From an uncultured Chlorobiaceae bacterium (GTDB lineage: Bacteria; Bacteroidota; Chlorobiia; Chlorobiales; Chlorobiaceae): DNA of 64,000 nt. Every line of letters starts with the position of its first letter. Within the stretch, counting starts at the first letter, position 1. Location: the NCBI GenBank assembly GCA_903994525.1, contig CAJEXW010000005.1:1-64000 (forward strand), written 5' to 3'. Shown one piece after another: positions 1 to 8,969 of the stretch. A program made the translations under genes and the position numbers. Below the pieces are notes generated by a model, which did no database searches, was not told the DNA's origin, and worked only from the letters and a program-made list of their open reading frames with translations.

Positions 1-50
1 TTGCGAAGCTGTACGATCAAGGAATACAGAAAAGCAAATGGGCGGAGTAG
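1..50 (+). CDS. C-terminal tail of a gene that begins before the window (possible)
   Basis: An open frame runs in from the left edge and ends at a TAG at 48-50, giving a tail that reads roughly AKLYDQGIQKSKWAE. It stops 13 bases before the convergent stop codon of the acyltransferase-like gene, the usual tail-to-tail spacing here, which is the main reason to think it is real. Fifteen residues are too few to assign a family. Confidence 0.4.
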   Translation, partial: AKLYDQGIQKSKWAE

Positions 51-63
51 TATGAAGAGTCGA

Positions 64-681
64 TTACTCATGGCTGAGTTTTTCTGAAAGAGTCATTGTA
101 TAGGATTGGAGTTCCTCTTCGCTGTGGAATGTCGGGAGTTCCAGAAGGTGGAGTGTGACTGTGGCTTTGCTGAACGGTTTTGGAATTTCAAATTGATCCC
201 AACTTTTGAGTTTCCATGTGTTGCTGTAGCATATTGCAGCAAACAGCAGAGGAAAGTGGTTACTTGAGGCAAGTCGCAATGTGCCGAATTTGAACTGCTT
301 CACCGGCCCGCGTGGTCCATCGGGAGTGAGTACTACAATTCCATTTTCGTTCAGTACAGTGAGCATGGCATCTTTTACTTTATCGCCCCCTTTTGAGCTG
401 GAGCCCCGAATCAGGGAAAATCCGCACTGTGCAAGAGTGTCAGCCAACGCTTGGCCATCTTTGGACATGCTGACAACCGCTTCCAATTTTCTGGCCGGAA
501 AAAGGGTATGGGCAAGCAGCCAACCAGCGATCATCTTTCCATGCCAGAAAGCAAAAATGGTTCCCGTATCATGCAGCTTCATCTCCTGACTCGGTGGCGC
601 TATCGATATTCTGATGCTTGCATAGAGAAGCTTCAGGACGACAGGCAGGATACGACGGGAAATTATCGGAGAGAGTGGCAT
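64..681 (-). CDS. DUF374-type lysophospholipid acyltransferase family protein
   Basis: The 205-residue product resembles the DUF374 branch of the lysophospholipid acyltransferase superfamily. Visible landmarks are a hydrophobic N-terminus, FWHGKM at residues 45-50 (in place of the usual HxxxxD block), SKDG near 73 and TPDGPRGP at 119-126. The family is thought to acylate lipid A or other envelope lipids at the inner membrane; the substrate here is unknown. It is divergent from purD across a 160-base gap that should hold both promoters. Length is normal for the family. Family placement is firm, function is inferred. Confidence 0.8.
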   Translation of the reverse strand: MPLSPIISRRILPVVLKLLYASIRISIAPPSQEMKLHDTGTIFAFWHGKMIAGWLLAHTLFPARKLEAVVSMSKDGQALADTLAQCGFSLIRGSSSKGGDKVKDAMLTVLNENGIVVLTPDGPRGPVKQFKFGTLRLASSNHFPLLFAAICYSNTWKLKSWDQFEIPKPFSKATVTLHLLELPTFHSEEELQSYTMTLSEKLSHE

Positions 682-841
682 TTCGTTCAGGACTAATTGG
701 CCGTCAGGGATAGTGAGAGCACAGGGATAAATTTAAAATTGTTTATTTTGTGCCTGCCGCGTTATAAAAATCTTGGGTTTAATTTAACAAACCACGTTGA
801 TAAACCACATACGGGAATAGAATCAACTCGACGGAAAAGTC

Positions 842-2122
842 ATGAATGTTTTGATTATAGGGAGCGGCGCACGCGAACATGCTCTCTGCTGGGCCGCTGC
901 AAAAAGTAGCAGAGTGACAGCAGTTTTTGTCGCCCCGGGGAATGGAGGGACAGAGCTGATGGGCGGCAATGTTCATAATGTGGCGCTGAAAGCTACAGCG
1001 ATAGATGATTTGCTTGAGTTTGCCCGTCAGAACGCTGTTGAGCTGACGATCGTTGGCTCAGAGCAGCCGCTCGAACTTGGTATTGTAGATCTGTTTCGCA
1101 ACGCAGGTGCAAAAATAGTCGGCCCAACTCGCGCAGCAGCCCGGCTTGAGTCAAGCAAGGTCTTTTCCAAAGAGTTCATGGTACGCCATGGAATTCCGAC
1201 CGCGGCCTGCCAGGTTTTTCGGGATGCCACTGCCGCCAATACCTTTATCAAGCAGCCTCAGACCTCATATCCGCAGGTGATCAAAGCAAGTGGATTATGT
1301 GCGGGGAAGGGTGTTTTCATTGCACTGAATCAGGAGGATGCGCTGAGGGCGGTCGCAGATATCTTTGAAAATCGTATTTTTGGCCATGCAGGAGATGAGG
1401 TGGTCATTGAGGAGTTTTTGCAGGGTCTGGAGGCGAGTGTGTTTGTGCTGACCGATGGAGTCAAATACCGACTTTTTTTGCCTGCCCAGGATCACAAGCG
1501 GATTGGTGATGGCGATACTGGTAAAAATACGGGTGGTATGGGAGCGTATGCTCCAGCCTCACTGGTCACACCAGTGGTGATGCGGAAGGTGGAGGAGCTG
1601 ATTATCCAGCCAACCCTGAAAGGGATGGCTCAAGAGGGTTATGCCTATACCGGCTTTCTCTATGTCGGGTTGATGATCGATAACGGAGAGCCATCGGTTG
1701 TTGAGTATAATGCTCGGCTTGGCGATCCTGAAACCCAGGTGGTGCTTCCTCTTCTGAAAAGTGACTTCATCGCCGCCCTTCAGGCAAGCATTGATGGTGC
1801 GCTGGATGAGGTTCCCTTTGAGATGCACCAGAAATCGGCAGCAACGGTTGTGATTGCTTCAGATGGTTATCCGGATGACTATGAAACGGGCAAGTCTCTC
1901 ACCATTCCCACTGATGTTGCTTCAATGGATGAGAGCTATCTGTTTCATGCGGGAACGCTCATCAGTGCAGGCCAGCTTGTGACTGCTGGCGGACGGGTTT
2001 TGTCGGTAACTGCGCTTGGCGATACTCTGCGAGAGAGTATTGATCGCGCTTATCGTGTGGTTGAAAAGATCAGCTTTGAGGGGGCATATTATCGTACAGA
2101 CATCGGAGCGAAGGGGCTGTAA
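842..2122 (+). CDS. purD: phosphoribosylamine--glycine ligase (GAR synthetase)
   Basis: This 426-residue enzyme joins glycine to phosphoribosylamine with ATP in purine synthesis. The N-terminal nucleotide-like fold opens with IGSGAREHAL (about residues 6-15). The ATP-grasp domain carries KASGLCAGKGV, the NTGGMGAYAP loop near 229-238 and EYNARLGDPETQ, the metal-binding block. Length matches the family (about 420-430). The ATG at 842 directly precedes the conserved start of the protein. A JAMM protease gene begins one base after the stop codon, so the two are probably co-transcribed. Confidence 0.97.
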   Translation: MNVLIIGSGAREHALCWAAAKSSRVTAVFVAPGNGGTELMGGNVHNVALKATAIDDLLEFARQNAVELTIVGSEQPLELGIVDLFRNAGAKIVGPTRAAARLESSKVFSKEFMVRHGIPTAACQVFRDATAANTFIKQPQTSYPQVIKASGLCAGKGVFIALNQEDALRAVADIFENRIFGHAGDEVVIEEFLQGLEASVFVLTDGVKYRLFLPAQDHKRIGDGDTGKNTGGMGAYAPASLVTPVVMRKVEELIIQPTLKGMAQEGYAYTGFLYVGLMIDNGEPSVVEYNARLGDPETQVVLPLLKSDFIAALQASIDGALDEVPFEMHQKSAATVVIASDGYPDDYETGKSLTIPTDVASMDESYLFHAGTLISAGQLVTAGGRVLSVTALGDTLRESIDRAYRVVEKISFEGAYYRTDIGAKGL

Positions 2123-2123
2123 T

Positions 2124-2555
2124 ATGAGACTACCCAGACGTAAATTCGAGATTATTCAGGAGCAGGCATTTCATGAGTTGCCTTATGAGTGTTGTGGGCT
2201 GCTTGTGGGAACGCAGGAGAGTGATCATCGAGGCAATATAGAGAACATTGTTCACGAGATTGCCCCATGCAGAAATTGTCTCTTTTTTGGTCGGGAGCAG
2301 GGATTTGAAATTGCACACCAGGAGTATCGGGACGTGGAGCGTGAAGCAGCACGATATGGTTATCGTATTCTTGGTTCATACCATTCCCATATTAACACCC
2401 CGGCCATTCCCTCACTGCATGATGTGGATTTTGCACATGCAGGCCATACCTTGATGATCATTTCGCTGATAAACGGGGAACCAAAAGAGGTGACCGCCTG
2501 GCTTCGCAGGCACTCAGGGGGATTTCACCAGGAGCAGATACGTGTTGTGGAGTAG
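2124..2555 (+). CDS. JAMM/MPN-family metalloprotease (M67)
   Basis: A 143-residue JAB1/MPN-domain protein with an apparently complete zinc-protease motif: Glu22, then H87-S-H89 followed by Ser97 and Asp100 (HxHx7SxxD). Bacterial members of this size cleave C-terminal extensions from ubiquitin-like sulfur carriers (the CysO/Mec+ system) or act on other small proteins. No sulfur-carrier partner is next to it. I start it at the ATG at 2124, one base after the purD stop; the open frame extends further upstream but only inside purD. Catalytic competence is inferred from the motif, the substrate is unknown. Confidence 0.85.
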   Translation: MRLPRRKFEIIQEQAFHELPYECCGLLVGTQESDHRGNIENIVHEIAPCRNCLFFGREQGFEIAHQEYRDVEREAARYGYRILGSYHSHINTPAIPSLHDVDFAHAGHTLMIISLINGEPKEVTAWLRRHSGGFHQEQIRVVE

Positions 2556-2645
2556 CCTGCTGGTGTCAAAGTGGCTCAAAACTCTTTGATTATTTTGTAC
2601 ATTACCCTTTTTTAAAGCTCACCAAGTATTAAACCCGGAAATAAA

Positions 2646-4124
<1,479 letters not shown>

Positions 4125-4130
4125 TTTGCC

Positions 4131-4901
4131 ATGAGCTATCTTGACAGGATTTTAGAGGAGAAAAAGCGTGAAGTGGCGGAGCTTAAGAGAGACAATCCGG
4201 TACGCCGTTATGACGAGTTGCAGGGTTCGCTGAGGATGACCCGTGATTTCAGGCACGCTCTCATGCGTACAGGGGGAGGGTTGCGACTTATTGCCGAGAT
4301 TAAAAAAGCATCTCCCTCGCGAGGCCTCATTGTCAAGGATTTCGATCCTCTTGCTATGGCCACTGGGTATGCGGCGCTTGGCGCTTCGGCTTTTTCGGTG
4401 CTTACCGATCGTCCCTTTTTTCAGGGATCTATTGATTATCTGCAACAGGTGAGCCAATCATTTTCTCTCCCTGTTCTGCGCAAGGACTTTATTATCGATG
4501 AGTTACAGATCGTTGAGTCTCGCCTGACTGGCGCGGATGCTCTTCTGCTGATTGTGGCGGCGCTTGAGCCCGTACAGCTCGGAGATTATCTGAAGGTGGC
4601 CGCATCCCTTGGTCTGCATGTGCTGGTAGAGGTGCACGACAGGGGGGAGCTTGACATTGCCATTGAAAAAGGTGCCTCGATAATCGGGGTCAATAACCGG
4701 AATTTAAAGGATTTTTCGGTTGATCTTCAGGCATCGGCTGCGCTTCGTCCCTTCATTCCCGCAGGGGTTGTTGCTGTGGCAGAGAGTGGTATGAAAACTG
4801 CCGCAGATATTGCCCTTATCGAGCAGGCATCGTTTGATGCCGTGCTGATAGGTGAGGGGCTGCATACCAGCCCCGAGCTTCATGCAATTACCTGGTCATA
4901 G
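4131..4901 (+). CDS. trpC: indole-3-glycerol phosphate synthase
   Basis: A 256-residue single-domain TIM barrel that closes the indole ring in tryptophan synthesis. Signatures are [12 protein letters not shown] near residues 56-67, [12 protein letters not shown] near 116-127, EVHD near 165, [10 protein letters not shown] and AESGM. It is the standalone form, not fused to TrpF. It begins 7 bases after the split carB stop, so the two may share a transcript although their pathways differ. Its 3' end overlaps the convergent rpe gene by 14 bases. Confidence 0.97.
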   Translation: MSYLDRILEEKKREVAELKRDNPVRRYDELQGSLRMTRDFRHALMRTGGGLRLIAEIKKASPSRGLIVKDFDPLAMATGYAALGASAFSVLTDRPFFQGSIDYLQQVSQSFSLPVLRKDFIIDELQIVESRLTGADALLLIVAALEPVQLGDYLKVAASLGLHVLVEVHDRGELDIAIEKGASIIGVNNRNLKDFSVDLQASAALRPFIPAGVVAVAESGMKTAADIALIEQASFDAVLIGEGLHTSPELHAITWS

Positions 4902-5553
4902 CCCTGATTTTTGCAGCAGTGCGTGCAGGGTCAGCAGATTTGAAGAATGCGGTGCCAGCAATCAGTGCGTCGGCTCCAGCCGTTACCACATCCTGCGCAT
5001 TCTCTTCGGTTATGCCACCGTCAACGGCGATGACCATTGCCGGATTTACCTTCAGGCGCATATCATGAAGCTGCGCGATCTTTCCAAGTGCAGAGGGGAT
5101 AAACTTCTGCCCACCAAAACCGGGATTAACCGACATCAGTAGAACGAGATCAAGATCTGGTAGAACAGATTCAAGCGTTGATACAGGCGTGCCCGGATTA
5201 ATTGAAACACCGGCTTTTGCGCCGAGGCTCTTGATGAACTGAATGGTGCGGTGCAGGTGAGGACAGGCCTCCTGATGGACCGTTATCTGGTGTGAGCCAG
5301 CCTTGACGAAATCCTCTATGTAACGGTCAGGATCTGCAATCATCAGATGGGTGTCAATAATCATCGGGGTGCATGCCGCAATGGCCTGAACGATAAAGGG
5401 ACCAAAGGTGATGTTGGGGACGAAGTTTCCGTCCATGATGTCGCAGTGCATCCAGTCTGCGCCTGTTGATGTGGCAATCTCTATAGAGTGGGAGAGTCGG
5501 GTGAAGTCACCCGAAAGAATGGATGGAGCAAGAAGCGTGGATGGTGCTGACAT
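4888..5553 (-). CDS. rpe: ribulose-phosphate 3-epimerase
   Basis: The 221-residue TIM-barrel enzyme interconverts ribulose 5-phosphate and xylulose 5-phosphate in the pentose phosphate pathway. Motifs include SILSGDF near residue 12, [16 protein letters not shown] near 37-52, [18 protein letters not shown] near 140 and VDGGI near 175, covering the metal and phosphate sites. Length is standard. It is downstream of the Omp85-family gene on the same strand with a 44-base gap, and convergent with trpC. Confidence 0.96.
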   Translation of the reverse strand: MSAPSTLLAPSILSGDFTRLSHSIEIATSTGADWMHCDIMDGNFVPNITFGPFIVQAIAACTPMIIDTHLMIADPDRYIEDFVKAGSHQITVHQEACPHLHRTIQFIKSLGAKAGVSINPGTPVSTLESVLPDLDLVLLMSVNPGFGGQKFIPSALGKIAQLHDMRLKVNPAMVIAVDGGITEENAQDVVTAGADALIAGTAFFKSADPARTAAKIRAMTR

Positions 5554-5597
5554 GATGGTGCGTCCTTGATGGTGAAAAAAAGTAAGTGGTCAAATAA

Positions 5598-7799
5598 TTA
5601 AAAAGCTTCGCCAATTCCAAAATTGAAGGTACAGTTCCCTATGTTCAGCTTCGAAATTCGCCAAGGATCTGTCTCCGCAGGGTCATGCAGTTTATAGGCA
5701 AAATCAAAACGAAAGGGACCAATAGGGGAACCTATTCGCAGTCCGACTCCAGAGTCCATTGCAAAGTCCCTTTTCAATGAACTATAGGTGAGCGAGTAGG
5801 GGCCGGTTCGATCCCAGATATTTCCCACATCGGTAAAAATAGTTATTCCTGAAGACTGATTGAACAGTTTAAAAAATTTCAGGCGGTATTCAAGATTCAG
5901 TTCAAGCTTTATATCAGCTCCAAAATTTGATGCAGCTTTACTGGTACTGTTGCCCGGCCCAAGAGTGTTGTAGAGCCATCCCCTCATGGAGTTTGAGCCT
6001 CCCGCATAAAATCTGCGCTCTTCAGGTGTTGATTCAGCTTTGCCATAGGGCATCATCCAGCCGATACGTCCCTTCGCAGCAAGTTGACCTTGCGGTGAAA
6101 TGTTTTTGGTAATCCCCAACCCTGTATCAACCTTTAAGTACTGTGAATAGGTTATTCCCAGCACCTGTGGATCTTTATTGGTAAATCCTGCATACTGTTG
6201 GGTATCGATATAGGTATCAATCAACCAGGCAAGGCTTCCTGACTCTTCGAGGAGCAAGTCAATCTTCCAGATGCTTTTTTCTTGCATGACGCTTGCCCGA
6301 TTGGTCGAGTTGAGGCGCAGCCTGAAACTCTGGTTCACATGAGTGCTCATCAAGCTGTCAATCGCTCCATTGACTGCGCTCTCGCTTGTTGGATTAATTC
6401 TGATATTACCGGCAAGATCTTTTTTGAAAAGCTGTTTAAAACCACCGAGGGAGTCTTTATTTACCCATTCAACTTCAAAAAAATCAAAATTCAGGCGCGA
6501 AGATGGGCTCAATCGAGCATTATAGGTTGCGCGGATCAGACCAGTTTTACTTGCAAGCAGCACAGGTTGTCTGGTAGCTGAGTACTCGACGGTTGTTGAG
6601 TAAAAGCTTCCTCTTTTTTTGAGTACTGGCAAAACAAGGCTGCTCTTCAGACTGAATTCGTAAGGGATTACCTTTGTGTATTGGCTTGCGTCAAGATTTG
6701 CAAGTACCCTGTTGTCGGAACTGCCCTGTGTGCCATATTCTGTAGAGGTACGGAATTGTTCGCCTCCCCCAAAGAGGTTCTTGTTTTCATAAGCAAGAGA
6801 GGCTCCAAAGAAGAGAGGTCCATACCGGTTATCCATCAGCACCTTTGGTTCAATCTGGTGCTTGGGAGCTGTTTCAAGCTTGACAGTTGTGTAGAGCTGG
6901 CCAGCACGTACCGAGTCCGGAGTTACGGAGATTGAAGAAAAAATATTTGTTGCTCCAAAATTCTGGAGGGTAAGCTGTTCGAGACTTTGGCGGGTAAAGT
7001 TTCCCGGCCGGAATTCAATTGCTCTGGAGATAAGCTCAGGAGCAACATTTTGCTTGCCGAGAATTTTTCCGCTTATCTTGTCATGCGTAAACGTTTTTAT
7101 GACAGGTGCCGTCCCACTTTTGACAGGTTCTTTGACAAGCGCATGGATTGGCCCATATTTCAGCCTTTCCGGCATATTAAGTCTGAAGAGGATTCCTGCG
7201 CGAGTTGCGGCAGTGTCGACCTTGATGCGGATACTGTCTTCATGAAAAAATGGAAAACCGTACTCCTTGAAAAAAAAGACTGTACGATCGCGCTCTTCAA
7301 TGAGCCGTTCAACAGAAAAAATCTCATGGAGTTTTAGCCTTTGTTGGCTAAGATACTCTTTTTTAAGCTTGTCGGGAAGTCGTTCCAGTCCGTTATAGTT
7401 GAGCGAATCTATTCTCGATGGTTCATGTTCACGGATAAGAATATCAATATCCAGCTTTTCCCGGCTCCCTCTGTGAGCAATGGTGTAATCGACATCAGTC
7501 TGGAAATAGCCCTTATAGGAATAAAGCTTTTTAATGAGGAAGATGTCTTTGGCAAATTCCACAGGATTGAATGGGCGGTGCACTCCACCAAACAGACCAA
7601 GCCCAAGGAAGGATCTGTTTTTGGTGGTGCCAATGATGAGCCGAAGTTCATCAGAACTGATCGCTTTATTGCCAGCAAAGCGAATGTCGCTGACGTATGC
7701 CGGCTGCTCTGATTGTTCTTTTCTCTCCTCTGCTGTCTGGCTGTGGACCGTCAAAGCACAAAAGACAATAAATACGATAAGAATGAAAGCTTTTGCCAA
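5598..7799 (-). CDS. BamA/TamA-like outer-membrane beta-barrel protein (Omp85 superfamily)
   Basis: The 733-residue protein has a signal peptide (hydrophobic residues 4-20), POTRA-like repeats over about 30-310 (YVSDIRFAGNKAISSDELR is a typical POTRA opening) and a C-terminal bacterial-surface-antigen barrel of about 400 residues. It ends in phenylalanine, as barrel substrates of BAM do. FYAGGSNSMRGW near 600 is the conserved barrel segment of the family (xRGF/Y-like loop). It has fewer POTRAs than a canonical five-POTRA BamA, so it could be the TamA-like or a second Omp85 protein. The role in outer-membrane protein or lipid insertion is inferred. Confidence 0.88.
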   Translation of the reverse strand: MAKAFILIVFIVFCALTVHSQTAEERKEQSEQPAYVSDIRFAGNKAISSDELRLIIGTTKNRSFLGLGLFGGVHRPFNPVEFAKDIFLIKKLYSYKGYFQTDVDYTIAHRGSREKLDIDILIREHEPSRIDSLNYNGLERLPDKLKKEYLSQQRLKLHEIFSVERLIEERDRTVFFFKEYGFPFFHEDSIRIKVDTAATRAGILFRLNMPERLKYGPIHALVKEPVKSGTAPVIKTFTHDKISGKILGKQNVAPELISRAIEFRPGNFTRQSLEQLTLQNFGATNIFSSISVTPDSVRAGQLYTTVKLETAPKHQIEPKVLMDNRYGPLFFGASLAYENKNLFGGGEQFRTSTEYGTQGSSDNRVLANLDASQYTKVIPYEFSLKSSLVLPVLKKRGSFYSTTVEYSATRQPVLLASKTGLIRATYNARLSPSSRLNFDFFEVEWVNKDSLGGFKQLFKKDLAGNIRINPTSESAVNGAIDSLMSTHVNQSFRLRLNSTNRASVMQEKSIWKIDLLLEESGSLAWLIDTYIDTQQYAGFTNKDPQVLGITYSQYLKVDTGLGITKNISPQGQLAAKGRIGWMMPYGKAESTPEERRFYAGGSNSMRGWLYNTLGPGNSTSKAASNFGADIKLELNLEYRLKFFKLFNQSSGITIFTDVGNIWDRTGPYSLTYSSLKRDFAMDSGVGLRIGSPIGPFRFDFAYKLHDPAETDPWRISKLNIGNCTFNFGIGEAF

Positions 7800-7833
7800 A
7801 CATGAATCCCGTTTTGTCCTGCGTTTTCTCCGT

Positions 7834-8061
7834 CTATGTTAATTGCTCTTCATCATCGTAGCCAAACTCCTCATCGGTAGGGTAGTCAGGCCATATTTCA
7901 TCCAGGCTTTCATACATGTCATCGCTTTCAGGAAGATCATACAGGTTCTCAATCACCTGTTGAGGCGCACCGGTCCTGTTTGCATAATTAATGAGCTCAT
8001 CTTTCGTTACAGGCCATGGAGCATCGGCTATATGACGGGCAAGGTCTAAATTCCAGTACAT
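7834..8061 (-). CDS. small acidic DUF2795 protein
   Basis: A 75-residue protein. The segment PVTKDELINYANRTGAPQ near residues 17-34 followed by VIENLYDLPE fits the DUF2795 fold, a small helical domain of unknown function. The C-terminal third is very acidic (DDMYES, DEEFGYDDEEQ). It lies 34 bases upstream of the Omp85-family gene on the same strand and 27 bases downstream of the M23 peptidase gene, so it may belong to an envelope transcript. No function can be assigned. Confidence 0.8.
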   Translation of the reverse strand: MYWNLDLARHIADAPWPVTKDELINYANRTGAPQQVIENLYDLPESDDMYESLDEIWPDYPTDEEFGYDDEEQLT

Positions 8062-8088
8062 ACTATTACATTGATTGAGTTATTCAGG

Positions 8089-8937
8089 TTATGAGTGTTT
8101 ATCGCTCTTTTCCAGGGAACTGCCTTGTGTGCTTATGAATGTTTCAGGGGTTGTATCGTTAAAAAAATATGCTGTCGGATTGACTTTAACATTATCTTTC
8201 TGTACTTCGTAGTGCAGATGGGGGGCTGTTGATATACCAGTGTTGCCAGAGAGTGCAATAATGTCTCCTCGACTCACTCTCTGCCCTTGGTGTACTAACA
8301 GTTTTGAGAGATGTGCGTACGTTGTTTTATATCCGTAACCATGGTTGATGGCGACTATTTGTCCGTACCCCTTGTCGTATCCTGAAAATGCTACAATTCC
8401 GTCACCCGTTGTCTGAACATTTGTTCCTTCAGATGCGGCAATATCAATACCCTGGTGAAAAAGAGAGAGATTGTAAATTGGGTGCAACCGCAAACCAAAA
8501 GAGCTGGTGATTGAACCTTTTACAGGTTTAATGTTGGGGAGGCTTGACACAAACGAGGTTGGATCGGGGTTATCTGCCAACTCTCCCGCTCCAGGGTCAT
8601 TGCCATTCTGGCGATCAATTTGCAAGATCATCTGCTCTATCATCTGTTCTGCATTGGCCAGAAACGCTTCCGCTTTTTTTGTCTGTTCAGACTTTATTTT
8701 CCCTTTGTCGGCCCTCTTTTTTTCAGTGGCCCGCAGTGCAATTGGCCATAAGAGAGCCAACAGGAGAGACAATATTGAGACAGAGAACAGCAGACGTACT
8801 TTTAAGAGATCTCCTACACCAGAGTTTTCCGGGTATTGGTGCTCTTCAGACGCTCTTATAAACTGATATGTCGAAATCATGGAGTATCTGTATGGCGTGT
8901 CACTGGCAACGATGTTACCATTGTAATTATTGGGCAA
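8089..8937 (-). CDS. M23-family metallopeptidase with N-terminal membrane anchor
   Basis: The 282-residue product has a cytoplasmic leader, one transmembrane segment at about residues 47-69, a short charged helical stretch and a LytM/peptidase M23 domain from about 135. Zinc-site motifs are visible: HQGIDIA (HxxxD) near 165, and HLHYEV (HxH) near 245, so the domain looks catalytically intact. Such proteins cut peptidoglycan cross-bridges or activate amidases at the periplasmic face. The ATG at 8937 gives an unusually long N-terminus; a start around residue 20 is possible. Confidence 0.88.
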   Translation of the reverse strand: MPNNYNGNIVASDTPYRYSMISTYQFIRASEEHQYPENSGVGDLLKVRLLFSVSILSLLLALLWPIALRATEKKRADKGKIKSEQTKKAEAFLANAEQMIEQMILQIDRQNGNDPGAGELADNPDPTSFVSSLPNIKPVKGSITSSFGLRLHPIYNLSLFHQGIDIAASEGTNVQTTGDGIVAFSGYDKGYGQIVAINHGYGYKTTYAHLSKLLVHQGQRVSRGDIIALSGNTGISTAPHLHYEVQKDNVKVNPTAYFFNDTTPETFISTQGSSLEKSDKHS

Positions 8938-8969
8938 ATATAAAAAAACTTTTTTTTATAAGTCAATGA

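Noticed and set aside
2016..2123. Upstream extension of the JAMM protease frame
   Set aside because: This part is inside purD in another frame; the ATG at 2124 gives the expected start of the domain.
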